A stretch of 64,000 bases of DNA from positions 1 through 64,000 of the forward strand of contig JAHCIO010000002.1 of NCBI GenBank assembly GCA_026129185.1, given 5' to 3'. This stretch comes from Promineifilum sp019695075. Its GTDB lineage: Bacteria > Chloroflexota > Anaerolineae > Promineifilales > Promineifilaceae. The translations under genes and the position numbers were made by a program. A model generated the notes under the pieces. The model was not told the origin of the DNA. It did no database searches and saw nothing but the letters and a program-made list of their open reading frames with translations. Shown here in pieces: positions 1-10,147 of this stretch; the stretch's first letter is position 1, and each line of letters opens with the position of its first letter.

Positions 1-1426
1 GCAGCGTCGCCAGGCGGGCGACGGCCCCGCCCAGGGCGCGCACGTGGCCCGGCCGCCACTGCCCCGGCCGCGTGGCCACCCGTCGTACCTCGTCCAGCGC
101 CCGTCGGGCGCGGAACTCCTTGTGCAGCACGACGTGAAGCTGGCGGTAGAAGTCGCTGCTGAAGGGGCCTTGATAGAGCATGTCCAGGTCGGAGGAGTCG
201 ATCCAGTTCTGCTTGTCGCTGAGTTGGGCGCGCACGTTGGCGTGGAACTTCGTGCCCGGCAGCGGGTAGGAAACCGACATGCCGATGTCGTCCGGGCGGC
301 AGTCGCGCACCATTTGCAGCGTCGCCTCGATGTCGTCGCGCGTCTCGCCGGGGTAGCCGAATTGCAGGAAGAAGCCGACGCGCACGCCGGCATCATGCAG
401 CCGCCGGGTAGCGTCGCGGATTTGTTCGACAGTCGTGCCTTTCTCCATCGCGTTGAGGATGCGTTGCGAACCGGACTCCGCGCCGATCCAGACGATCTCC
501 GCCCCGGCGCGGGCCAGGGCCAGCACATCGGCCTCGCTGCGCAGGATCAGGTCGGCCCGGCTAAGGCACTTGAAGGGCAACTGCGCCTCGCGCGCGTCCA
601 CGGCCTCGGCGAAGCGCGTCCACCAGCCCGGCTTCAGGCCGACGATGTCGTCGGCAAACCAGACGTGGTCGGGCCGGTAGGTCTCCTTCAGCCAGCGCAT
701 CTCCTCGGCGACGCACTCCGGGCTGCGCGAGTGGTAGCGCTGGCCCCAGATGGGTTTGGCGCACCAGTTGCAGTGGTAGGGGCAGCCGCGCGTGGTGACC
801 ATGTTCATCGAGTAGCGGCCGTGGTGGCTCTGCCAGATGCGCCGGTAACGCTCGACATCGACGAGGTCCCAGGCGGGGAAGGGCAGAGCGTCGAGGTCGG
901 TGATGGGCGCGCGGCGCGGGTTCTCGTGGAGCCGGTCGCCCTCCAGCCAGGCCAGGCCGAGGATGTCGCCCAGGGGCGTGGCCGTCCGGCCCGCCAGCCG
1001 GTCGAGCAGCTGCGCCAGCGTCTCCTCGCCCTCGCCCAGGAGGGCGTAGTGCGCCCCGGCGCGCAGGTAGGCGGCGGCGTGGTCGCTGGCGTCGGAGCCG
1101 GCGACGATGACGGTACAGCCGCGGCCCGCGGCCATGCCGGCCATCGTGAAGGCCGCCTGCCGCATCCGCAGCAGGCACATTTTGGACAGGTAGTTGAAGT
1201 TGTCCTCGTAGAGCACGGCGAAGCGCGGCCGGTGGGCGTCCAGCGCCGCGGCCCACTCCTCTTCAGACTCGGCCAGCATGGCGTCGAACAGGGCCACGGC
1301 GTAGCCGGCCTGGCGCATGACCGCCGCGGCGTAGAGCGTGCCCAGCGGCGGGTAGGGCTGTTGCGCGGCCCAGAGCTTAGGGTCGAAGCGCAGATAGTAC
1401 GATTGCCCAAAGAGGATATCGACCAT
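1..1426 (-). CDS. B12-binding radical SAM protein (C-terminus cut by window edge)
   Basis: A radical SAM enzyme of the type with an N-terminal cobalamin-binding domain; its substrate cannot be told. The frame opens at an ATG at 1426-1424 and stays open to base 1, so 475 codons are visible and the C-terminus is missing. Residues 1 to ~150 look like the Rossmann-type B12 domain. The 4Fe-4S motif is C215-x3-C219-x2-C222 in RGCPYHCNWC, followed by radical-SAM barrel features (WIGAESGSQRIL, QFGYPGETRDD). It starts one base after the stop of the upstream nucleotidyltransferase-like gene, so the two are almost certainly co-transcribed. The family call is firm; the reaction is unknown. Confidence 0.88.
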   Translation of the reverse strand, partial: MVDILFGQSYYLRFDPKLWAAQQPYPPLGTLYAAAVMRQAGYAVALFDAMLAESEEEWAAALDAHRPRFAVLYEDNFNYLSKMCLLRMRQAAFTMAGMAAGRGCTVIVAGSDASDHAAAYLRAGAHYALLGEGEETLAQLLDRLAGRTATPLGDILGLAWLEGDRLHENPRRAPITDLDALPFPAWDLVDVERYRRIWQSHHGRYSMNMVTTRGCPYHCNWCAKPIWGQRYHSRSPECVAEEMRWLKETYRPDHVWFADDIVGLKPGWWTRFAEAVDAREAQLPFKCLSRADLILRSEADVLALARAGAEIVWIGAESGSQRILNAMEKGTTVEQIRDATRRLHDAGVRVGFFLQFGYPGETRDDIEATLQMVRDCRPDDIGMSVSYPLPGTKFHANVRAQLSDKQNWIDSSDLDMLYQGPFSSDFYRQLHVVLHKEFRARRALDEVRRVATRPGQWRPGHVRALGGAVARLATL

Positions 1427-1427
1427 G

Positions 1428-2372
1428 TCACCTCATCCCGATGCGTTCGCCGGATACAAGGGCACGTTGGGCATAAGCCGCGGCGACGCGCTGCTGGTGG
1501 CGATCAAAGTGCCCCTTGCACGTGTCGGGCGAGAAGTCCGACTCTTGCCAGCCCTGATAGACGCGCCGGAACTTGGCGATCTTGCGCCGCATCTCCCAGC
1601 GGTCGAGGCGCAGGCCGGGTGGCGTGGCCAGGGTGGCTTCCAGCAGGCGGCGGTTGGCCGACGGCCCCAGGCGGCGCAGGTGGGCTTCGGCCTCGCGCAG
1701 TGTCGGCGGTGGGCCGGCGGCGTTGGGCAGGTAGTCGCGCGTCCACTCGTTGGCCTGGCGCAGGGCGTCGTAGACGCCACGGCCGTAGAGCGGCACCATC
1801 TGGGTGATCTCGTGGGCGGTATAGAGGCTGCGGTCGCTCAGACGCAAGGCGCGCTCGCTGAGGAAGTAGTTGGGGCAGACCTCGTGCCCCCGCCGGGCGG
1901 CCCAGCGGACGATGAGCAGCGCGAAAGCGCGCGCGACCCAGAGGTGGTCGTTGGCCGTGACGACCAGATAGTCGATGTCGCCGCCGGGGTTGACGTTGTT
2001 GACCGACAGCGAGCCGGTGACGGCCACGAGACGCACGAAGGGCATCCCGGCGATGAGCCGGCCATAGGTCACGGCCGCCGGCCAAAGCTGTCGCGAGGCG
2101 TCCTGCCGCTGCTGCCGCACCTCGGCCACGTTCTCGCGGCCGGGCAGCATGTACAGACCGTCGCGCCGGCTGAGGTAATCCGGCACGAGGTTGCCCTGGC
2201 GCAGGAGGCGTTGCGTTTCCGCTTGTGTGAGCGAGAGGCGAATGAGGTAGCGGTGAATTTCGGCCGGTGTCAACGGGTAGTCAAATACGTCCACGTAGGA
2301 CACCGTGTTAACGATCGCCTGTTCCGCGTCGAACCGGGAAGTAATCATCGATTGCGTAAGGTACATCCGCAT
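1428..2372 (-). CDS. Nucleotidyltransferase-fold protein
   Basis: 314 residues. The segment around residues 117-138 (VTGSLSVNN, then GDIDYLVV) matches the GS-x(n)-D-x-D signature of the DNA polymerase beta-like nucleotidyltransferase fold, with G120-S121 and acidic residues D132 and D134. The N-terminal part (DYPLTPAEIHRYLI, about 31-44) looks like a winged-helix segment. No partner domain identifies the substrate. It is the first gene of a two-gene unit with the radical SAM gene, which starts one base after its TGA. A TATAAT box on the minus strand at 2420-2415 would give a leader of about 36 nt. A second in-frame ATG two codons downstream cannot be excluded as the start. Confidence 0.7.
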   Translation of the reverse strand: MRMYLTQSMITSRFDAEQAIVNTVSYVDVFDYPLTPAEIHRYLIRLSLTQAETQRLLRQGNLVPDYLSRRDGLYMLPGRENVAEVRQQRQDASRQLWPAAVTYGRLIAGMPFVRLVAVTGSLSVNNVNPGGDIDYLVVTANDHLWVARAFALLIVRWAARRGHEVCPNYFLSERALRLSDRSLYTAHEITQMVPLYGRGVYDALRQANEWTRDYLPNAAGPPPTLREAEAHLRRLGPSANRRLLEATLATPPGLRLDRWEMRRKIAKFRRVYQGWQESDFSPDTCKGHFDRHQQRVAAAYAQRALVSGERIGMR

Positions 2373-2414
2373 TGCTGGCGGGGGCTAGTGGACTTCGCCC
2401 GGCGCATCGGTTAC

Positions 2415-2442
2415 ATTATACCGATTCCTCAGAGCCAGTCTA
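2415..2442 (-). promoter_or_regulatory. Sigma70-type promoter for the nucleotidyltransferase/radical SAM unit
   Basis: On the minus strand TAGACT (2442-2437) and a perfect TATAAT (2420-2415) are separated by 16 bp. The -10 lies inside a short inverted repeat ATCGGT-8-ACCGAT, which could be an operator. Confidence 0.5.
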
Positions 2443-2495
2443 GGGCCGCGGGCAAAGGCTTTGATGAGGATACGTTTGGTCGGAGGCCGAGGGAA

Positions 2496-3961
<1,466 letters not shown>

Positions 3962-3965
<4 letters not shown>

Positions 3966-6298
3966 CCCTCGCTGCGCTCCTGCAAATAGCGATACAGCAC
4001 CCCCAGCACCGTCGCCGGCTCCGATTCCTGCTCGCTCCGGCCGCGGCGGGTGGCGCGGCTGCGACTGATCTGCAGGAAGCGGCGCGCGCGGGTGATGCCG
4101 ACGTAGAGCAGCCGCAGACGTTCACAGATGACCTCGATGTGGGCGGATTCAGTCGCCGTGCGGTTGGGGTGCAGGCCGGTGTCCGCGCCCATCAGGTAGC
4201 GCAATTGCGCCGTGGCCTCGGCGTTGGGGTCGCCGCCCAGAAAGTCGTGGACGCCCAGGAAGGGCGCTTCCAGACTGCCGGGAATCCACATGCCGTCGAT
4301 GCCGACCAGGAAGACGGCGTCCCACTCCAGCCCCTTGCTGCTGTGCTGCGTGGCCAATGAGATGCGGCCGGGGGCCGGCTCGTAGCCCAACTCCGCGCCG
4401 CGCATGATGCCGAGCGAACGCCGGCCGGAGGCGACCATCTGTAGCTGGGCCACCAACTCCGGCAGCCGCCACTCCGGTTGCGCCTCGCGCCAGAGGCGCA
4501 GTTGGGCGGCGATCTGGTAGGCGATGGCCAGGTCTAGCTCGTGGTTGGCTGCGTCCTCGGCCGCCTCGCCGGCGCTGTCGTTGGCGAAGAGCGCGTCGGC
4601 CAGGGCCAGCGTCAGGTCATCGACCGGCAGAGTGCGCAGGTCGAAGTTCGCCCGCAGGAAGCCGGCCAGCCGCTCCAAACGGGCGACATCCTCCTCGGAG
4701 GCCACGCCGGCCGGCAGCGCCTCCACAAGCTCCTCGTCCTCGCGCGGGAAGAGCAGCGTCTCCGGCCGGTGGACGCTGCGCAGCAGCGCCCGGAAGCGCT
4801 CGATTTGCTCGGTGTCGTCGGGGTAGGGGTCATAGTATGGCCCTGCTTCGCGCAACTCCGACAGGCCGCTGTGGGCCGATTGCAGCGCGCGCGTGTCCAG
4901 CGGGTTGGCCAGCACGGCCAGGACGGCGTGGAGGGCGGCGGCCACCTCGCGCTCCCGGCCGCTGCCGCGCAACAGGTTGTCGTAGTCGGCGTCCAGCGCG
5001 TCGAGGGCGCGGGCGACGGCGTAGCCGGCCTGATGGGTGGGCACGAGGATGGCTAGCGTCTGTTCCGGGTGCTCCCGGGCATATTCCGCCGCCAACCGGG
5101 CCACGGTCGGCAACTCCTCCTCCTCGCGGTGGCGGTAGACGCGGATGCGCGCCTCGGCCTCGCTGTCGGGTGGGTTGGGTTGGGCATCGCCGGGCGGCGT
5201 GGGCAGGATGTCCTGTCGCCGGAAGGCATTGGCGCGCACTTCGGGCACGGGGTGGTTGTCGATTGTCCAGTTGAGGATGGCGTTGGCCGCGCCGATGATC
5301 AGTGGGGCGGAACGGCCGCTGTTGGGCAGCGTCCGCGCGGTCACGTCCGGCCGGTCGATGAAGCGCGAGAAGAAGCGCGGGTGGGCGGCGGTGAAGGTGC
5401 TGGTGATGGCCTGATTGGGGTCGCCGACGCGCACCCAGTTGCCCTCCGGCCCGGTGAGCTGCTCCAACAGCGTCTCTTGCAGCGGCACGCTGTCCTGGGC
5501 CTCGTCCTCCAGGACGATGGGCCAGCGGGCGCGCAGGTTGGTGGTCAGGTCGGGTTCGTGCTCCAACCGGTCGGCGGCCAGCCAGATGAGGTCGTCGTAG
5601 TCCAGCCCGCCCTGCCGGGCCAGCGCCGTCTGGTAGCGGCCGTAGATGCCGGCCATCATGTGCATCAGCGGCGAGCGGGCGGGGTTGGGCGTGTCGTCAT
5701 CGACGTTCTCCTCGGCCTGGGCGCGGATCGTGGCGAAGATGGCGTCGGGGCGGTAGCGCTCGTTCTTGGCCTCACGGATGAAGGCCGCGGCCGTCGTCGC
5801 CGTGATGTCGCGCCAGCGGGCGACCATCTGCGGACTGTACTCACGGCCGTAGTCGGGCAGGAACGCCTCCCACAGGCGGGCGTTGTCGTTGATCCAGCCG
5901 TCCACGGCAGCGTCGAGGAACTGCCGGCTCTGGCCCTCGTCGAGCACGGTCAGGTCGTCGCTCAGCAGGTCGCTGCCCCAGCGGACGATCTCCAGGGCCA
6001 GGCTGTGCAGGGTGCGCACGTCGAAGCCCGTGTCGGGCAGGCCCATCTCCAGCAGGCGGCGACGGATGCGCGCCCGGAAGGTATCGACGCTGGCGTTGAG
6101 GAAGGTGACAATCAGCACCGTCTGGCCGTTGTTGGTGTCAATGCGGCCGTCGGCGATGAGTTGCGCCGCCAGCAGCGACAGGGTGAACGTCTTGCCGCTG
6201 CCGGGCACGGCGCTGACGGCCATGCGCCCCGAGCGATAGGCCAGGATGGCCTCTTGCGCCGGGCGCAGGTGGATAGGCGGGGTGGCGGGTGTGTCCAT
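3962..6298 (-). CDS. UvrD/Rep-family ATP-dependent DNA helicase
   Basis: A superfamily 1 helicase of 778 residues, expected to unwind DNA 3' to 5' in repair or replication restart. Visible motifs: Q-motif region RPAQEAIL (13-20), Walker A VPGSGKT (31-37), Walker B with DEAQD (VLEDEAQDSVPLQ), motif III VGDPNQAI, motif V QHSSKGLEWD and motif VI LLYVGITRAR. The long insertion between motifs III and V fits the 2B domain. The ATG at 6298 is preceded by GGAG and is preferred over an ATG 26 codons upstream, which would lie beyond the promoter. Whether it is UvrD, PcrA or a specialised paralogue is not clear; it lacks an obvious RecB-type nuclease domain. Confidence 0.88.
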
Positions 6299-6327
6299 TG
6301 GTATCGTATCTCCAAGGGGATTATAAT
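6298..6327. promoter_or_regulatory. Shared divergent promoter with palindromic -10
   Basis: ATTATAAT at 6320-6327 is its own reverse complement, so a TATAAT is present on both strands. On the plus strand TTGGTA (6298-6303) lies 18 bp upstream of TATAAT (6322-6327), about 41 nt ahead of the glycosidase ATG. The minus-strand -10 (6325-6320) would serve the helicase gene; its -35 is poor. Confidence 0.5.
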
Positions 6328-6374
6328 CGCCGGCTGATTGATTCGCATAAACGCACATTTGACGGCATCGAAGC

Positions 6375-8093
6375 ATGAGGCATAAGATTTACGGGCGACT
6401 GCTGCCGGTCGCCCTCGTATTGTTTGCGCTCCTGGCGGCCCTGTCCCTTTCCGCGCGGGCGCAGGAAGATGAGCGCGTCGATCCGCGCTTCGGCGTGATC
6501 GAGGCTTTCTGGCAACCGGAGGAAGCGGCCGAACTAAACGTCGGCTGGGATCGCATCCTCTTCTACTGGAACGAGATCCAGCCCACCGGCCCGGACGACT
6601 GGAACACTCTCCACGTACTGGAGGAGTGGCTGGTCGAGGCGCAGGCGCAGGACCGCATGGTCATGGGCCTGCTGAAGAACACGCCCGCCTGGGCGACCGA
6701 TGGCGAGCCATACTCCGGCGTGCCGCGCGGCCTCTACCTGCCGGTGGACGACCCCGACAACCTCTGGGCCGGCTACGTGCGCAAGGTCGTGCAGTACTAC
6801 GCGCCGCGCGGCGTCCATCACTGGATCGTCTGGAACGAGCCGGAGATCGCCGCCGGTGTCTATGGTCATGAGTTCAGCGGCACGACGGCCGACTACTTTC
6901 AATTGCTGAAGGTGGCCTACCTGGTGGCCAAGGAGGAGGACCCGCAGTCGGTCGTCCATCTGGCCGGCTGGTCTTACTGGCACGACCCGGAGTGGCTGGC
7001 CAAGTTCCTGCGCGTGGCCACGGCCGATCCCGACGCCGCCGCGAACAACTACTACTTCGACGTCGTCACTTTGCACATCTACTTCCGCGTCGAGACAGTC
7101 GAGCAACTCATCAACGAGACGTGGGACATCCAGGAGCGCTACGGCGTTCGCAAGCCCATCTGGGTCAACGAGACCAACGCCTCGCCCAACCTCGACCCGC
7201 TCTGGCCGGTGGAGCGGCCGAATTTTCAGGTCGATCTGGAGCAGCAGGCCTGGTACATCGTTCAGGCTCATGCCCTGGCCTATGGGGCGCAGGCGGCGCG
7301 GGTGGGCGTCTACAAGCTGTTGGACATCCTCTTGCCGCCCGGCGGCGAGTCCTTCGGCATCTTGCGGCCGGATGGCTCGCGCCGTCCCGCGTTTGACGCC
7401 TACCGGACGACGGTGCGCTATCTGAGCGGCTTTACCTATCCCGTGGGGCGGCAGCAGACGCGCGACTTCTACAGCTTCACCTTCAACCGGCCGGAGGGCG
7501 TGACCCGCGTGCTCTGGGCGCGGCGCGATGTCGCCGTTGCCGTGCGCGTGCCGGCGCTGGCTGACGAGGCGCTGCTAGTGTCGGCCACGGGCGAGGAGGA
7601 GCCGCTGCGGGCGATCGACGGCTATTACCGGGTGACGCTGGGCGGCGCGCGCTGCGCGCCGGACTGCGACATTGGCGGGCCGCCGGTCTTCATCGTCGAG
7701 ACGGGGCTGGCGGCGCGGCCGGCGGCTGTGCCGACCGTTAACCCGGCGGCGACGTTGACCACGTTGACGCCGACAGCGACGCCCAACGCCCGCCTGACCC
7801 GTATCGCCCTGTCGGCGACGCCCACCCACACGCCCACCGTGACGGCGACGGCCAGCCTGACGCCCACGCCCACCGATACGCCGACGCCGACGCTGACGCC
7901 CACGGCTACGCCTATTCCGCCGACAGCGACAGCGACGGCCACGGCCACGGCCAGCCCAAGCCCCGTGCCGTCAGCCACGGCGACACCGGCTCCGGCGGCG
8001 GGCGGCGGGGCGTCGGTCGCGTCCTGGCTCTTCCTCGGCGCGGCGGTCGTGCTGGCAGGGATGCTGGGGTTGGTCTATGCGCGGCGGCGATGA
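6375..8093 (+). CDS. Secreted, membrane-anchored clan-A glycoside hydrolase-like protein
   Basis: Probable extracellular glycosidase of the (beta/alpha)8 clan A, closest in feel to GH39/GH5-type enzymes; the substrate is unknown. The 572 residues comprise a signal peptide (1-29, hydrophobic core LLPVALVLFALLAALSLSA, then ARA), a barrel domain to about 350, a beta-rich domain to about 445, a Thr/Pro-rich linker (about 455-535) and a C-terminal transmembrane helix (about 547-565) ending in RRR. Candidate acid/base is E155 in WNEPE and candidate nucleophile E266 in WVNETN, the spacing expected for the clan. The stop overlaps the ATG of the next gene (ATGA), suggesting translational coupling to the flavoprotein. 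Confidence 0.75.
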   Translation: MRHKIYGRLLPVALVLFALLAALSLSARAQEDERVDPRFGVIEAFWQPEEAAELNVGWDRILFYWNEIQPTGPDDWNTLHVLEEWLVEAQAQDRMVMGLLKNTPAWATDGEPYSGVPRGLYLPVDDPDNLWAGYVRKVVQYYAPRGVHHWIVWNEPEIAAGVYGHEFSGTTADYFQLLKVAYLVAKEEDPQSVVHLAGWSYWHDPEWLAKFLRVATADPDAAANNYYFDVVTLHIYFRVETVEQLINETWDIQERYGVRKPIWVNETNASPNLDPLWPVERPNFQVDLEQQAWYIVQAHALAYGAQAARVGVYKLLDILLPPGGESFGILRPDGSRRPAFDAYRTTVRYLSGFTYPVGRQQTRDFYSFTFNRPEGVTRVLWARRDVAVAVRVPALADEALLVSATGEEEPLRAIDGYYRVTLGGARCAPDCDIGGPPVFIVETGLAARPAAVPTVNPAATLTTLTPTATPNARLTRIALSATPTHTPTVTATASLTPTPTDTPTPTLTPTATPIPPTATATATATASPSPVPSATATPAPAAGGGASVASWLFLGAAVVLAGMLGLVYARRR

Positions 8094-9079
8094 ACGCTGA
8101 CGTTCTCATCGTTGGCGCGGGCCTGTCCGGACTGAGCGCAGCGCGGGCGTTGGGCGACGCCGGACTGTGCGTGGTTGTCCTCGATGAAGGTGAGCAGCCC
8201 GGCGGCCGGCTGGCCACGGCCGTCCTCGGCGCGGGCCGGGGCGACACCGGCGCGCAGTTCTTCACCACCCGCTCGCCGGAATTCACGCGGCAAGCGGCGG
8301 CCTGGCTGGCGGCCGGCTGGGTGTACGAGTGGTCGCGCGGCTGGGCCGACGGCTCCCTGGCGACGACGCCTCCCGACGGTTACCCGCGCTATGCGGCCCG
8401 CGGCGGCTTCCGCGCTCTGGCGGCGCGTCTGGCCGAGGGGCTGGATGTGCGCCTGTCGGTGCGCGTCGCTGCGGCCGCGCCGGCGGGCGACGGCTGGCGG
8501 TTGGAGACGGTCGGTGGCGAGGGCACCACGGCGCGGGCGCTGCTGTTGACGCCGCCGGCGCCTGTAGCTCTGGGGCTGTTGGCCGCGGGCGGCGTGGCCC
8601 TGCCGGCCGATGACCGCGCCGCGTTGGCGGACATCACTTTTGGCCCGTGTCTGTGTGGCCTGTTGGCTATTGACGGGGAAACGCGCCTGCCCGCGCCGGG
8701 CGCGCTGCAAACGCCGGGCGGGCCGATTAGCTGGCTGGCCGACAACCAGCGCAAGGGCATCTCGCCCGAAGCGCGCGTCCTGACCGTCCACGCTAACCGG
8801 GACGCCAGCGCTGCCCACTGGCACGACGCCGACGACGAGGCGCTGGCCTGGCTGGCGGACATGGCGCGGCCCTGGCTGGCTCCCGGCGCGGCCGTGCGGG
8901 CGGGTGAACTGGTGCGCTGGCCCCGTGCCGTGCCGCTGACTCTCCGGCCGGAGCGCTGTTGGGTGAGCGGGCTGGGCGCGCCGCTGGTCTTCGCCGGGGA
9001 TGCGTTCGGTGGGCCGCGGGTGGAAGGGGCGGTGCTATCGGGCTGGGCCGCGGCGGCGGCGCTGCGGGCGCGGCTCTAG
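8090..9079 (+). CDS. Renalase-like NAD(P)/FAD-dependent amine oxidoreductase
   Basis: A flavoprotein of 329 residues. The N-terminus LIVGAGLSGLSAARAL is the dinucleotide-binding GxGxxG motif, followed by the second FAD segment EQPGGRLAT and GDTGAQFFTTR, which is typical of the renalase-like family (COG3380). The C-terminus LVFAGDAFGGPRVEGAVLSG is the FAD-binding GD box. The physiological substrate is not predictable; related proteins oxidise aberrant NAD(P)H isomers. It is translationally coupled to the upstream glycosidase-like gene by an ATGA overlap, which is an odd pairing. The stop codon interlocks with that of the convergent DUF218 gene (9076-9079). Confidence 0.82.
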   Translation: MNADVLIVGAGLSGLSAARALGDAGLCVVVLDEGEQPGGRLATAVLGAGRGDTGAQFFTTRSPEFTRQAAAWLAAGWVYEWSRGWADGSLATTPPDGYPRYAARGGFRALAARLAEGLDVRLSVRVAAAAPAGDGWRLETVGGEGTTARALLLTPPAPVALGLLAAGGVALPADDRAALADITFGPCLCGLLAIDGETRLPAPGALQTPGGPISWLADNQRKGISPEARVLTVHANRDASAAHWHDADDEALAWLADMARPWLAPGAAVRAGELVRWPRAVPLTLRPERCWVSGLGAPLVFAGDAFGGPRVEGAVLSGWAAAAALRARL

Positions 9080-9738
9080 TCCTCGCCGGCCAGTTGCATG
9101 GCCCAGTCGCTGCGCTGCCCGGTCGTCTCGATGAGTGCTGGCGGCTGGCGGCGGAAGACATCCCACGCGGCGACCACCGTCGCCACCGTCTCGCGCATCT
9201 CGTACCAGCGCGCGTCGCGGTAGGGCTGCTGGTCGGCAACCACGCCGACGGCGTTCACGCCCAGCCCATCGCAAGTCAGCAGCGCCCGCGGCAGGTGGAA
9301 CGCCTGCGTCACCAGGATGGCGTCGCGCACGTCGTAGACGTAGCGCGCCCGATAGCAGGTGTCATAGGTGCGCTGGCCGCCGTGGTCGGTGATGACCGCC
9401 GCCGGATCGACGCCTTGCTCGACGGCGTAGGCCTTCATCGCCCCCGGCTCGTCCCGATGGGCGGCCAGCTGACCGCCGCTCATGATGATGCGGTCAACCT
9501 GCCCGTCGCGGTAGAGGGCGATGGCCGTATCGACGCGGTCGCGCAGTACGGGGCTGAGCCGCCCGTTGTAGACGGCCGCGCCAAAGACAATAGCCACGGG
9601 CCGGGCGGGGCTTTCCGCGCGGGCGTAGATGGCCGGCCGGTAGTGGGCCTTGATCGCGCCCCGCCAGACGAGCGGGATGGCCACCAGCAGGGCGATAGCG
9701 ATAAGGAGGCTGAGACAGCCTTTGCGTCGGACAAACAT
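9076..9738 (-). CDS. YdcF/SanA-like DUF218 membrane protein
   Basis: 220 residues with one N-terminal transmembrane helix (about 8-25) and an extracytoplasmic DUF218 domain. Family features are VAIVFGAAVYNGRLSPVL, RIIMSGG, the segment containing QRTYDTC, and VTQAFHLPRAL. Members such as SanA affect envelope permeability; the biochemical activity is not established. A minus-strand TATAAT at 9752-9747 would start transcription at about 9740, only two bases before the ATG, so the message may be leaderless. Confidence 0.85.
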   Translation of the reverse strand: MFVRRKGCLSLLIAIALLVAIPLVWRGAIKAHYRPAIYARAESPARPVAIVFGAAVYNGRLSPVLRDRVDTAIALYRDGQVDRIIMSGGQLAAHRDEPGAMKAYAVEQGVDPAAVITDHGGQRTYDTCYRARYVYDVRDAILVTQAFHLPRALLTCDGLGVNAVGVVADQQPYRDARWYEMRETVATVVAAWDVFRRQPPALIETTGQRSDWAMQLAGED

Positions 9739-9746
9739 CGTCGCGG

Positions 9747-9752
9747 ATTATA
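9747..9752 (-). promoter_or_regulatory. -10 box for the DUF218 gene
   Basis: Perfect TATAAT on the minus strand, with the ATG nine bases downstream. No good -35 hexamer is visible at 16-18 bp. Confidence 0.45.
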
Positions 9753-9823
9753 GTGCGCCCCAACGGAAGGCCTGGGCGAAAACACGCCACTTCTCAGAAT
9801 CCTCTGACATTGCGCCAAGCCGG

Positions 9824-10083
9824 CCCTGTGGCGCGATTCTCCCGAATCGCGTGCCGCGGCTGCGACTTTGGGTGCGATTCGGAGAATCGCGCCACAGGGG
9901 CTGCGACTTTGGGTGCGATTCGGAGAATCGCGCCACAGGGGCTGCGACTTTGGGTGCGATTCGGAGAATCGCGCCACAGGGGCCGCGACTTTGGGTGCGA
10001 TTCGGAGAATCGCGCCACAGGGGCTGCGACTTTGGGTGCGATTCAGAGAATCGCGCCACGGCGATTCGGAGAATCGCGCCACG
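9824..10083. repeat. Array of seven GCGATTC-loop-GAATCGC hairpins, five in 41-bp tandem units
   Basis: Tandem units of exactly 41 bp begin at 9861, 9902, 9943, 9984 and 10025 and differ by only one or two bases. Each carries the perfect 7-bp inverted repeat GCGATTC-3-GAATCGC (9874, 9915, 9956, 9997, 10038). A further copy sits 23 bp after the last (10061-10077), and an inverted copy with a 4-nt loop precedes the array (9833-9850, part of a 26-bp inverted match starting at 9824). The array fills the 409-bp gap between divergent genes and contains no gene: 41 is not a multiple of three, so the open frames across it are by-products of the repeat. Confidence 0.95.
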
Positions 10084-10111
10084 GGCGTTCGGCAGTATGG
10101 AGTGCCAAACA

Positions 10112-10140
10112 TTGACAAAATATGGACAAGTTGATAGAAT
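10112..10140 (+). promoter_or_regulatory. Near-consensus promoter of the SRPBCC/desaturase unit
   Basis: TTGACA (10112-10117), a 17-bp spacer and TAGAAT (10135-10140). The predicted start (about 10147) coincides with the ATG at 10148, implying a leaderless transcript. Confidence 0.8.
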
Positions 10141-10147
10141 TTCTTTC

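Noticed and set aside
1425..2495. Upstream extension of zwf by about 357 codons
   Set aside because: It runs antisense through the nucleotidyltransferase gene; the G6PDH family begins at the ATG at 2496 with a good SD.
5069..6337. Long plus-strand open frame opposite the helicase gene
   Set aside because: Antisense shadow in G+C-rich DNA: composition is Gly/Ala/Val/Arg without any family-like motif, while the minus strand encodes all helicase motifs.
9824..10083. CRISPR array
   Set aside because: There are no unique spacers; the whole 41-bp unit is conserved and no cas genes are present.
9753..10147. Open frames through the hairpin array that yield repetitive peptides
   Set aside because: The 41-bp period is not a multiple of three, so every frame repeats after 123 bp with no stop. 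This is a consequence of the repeat, not a gene.
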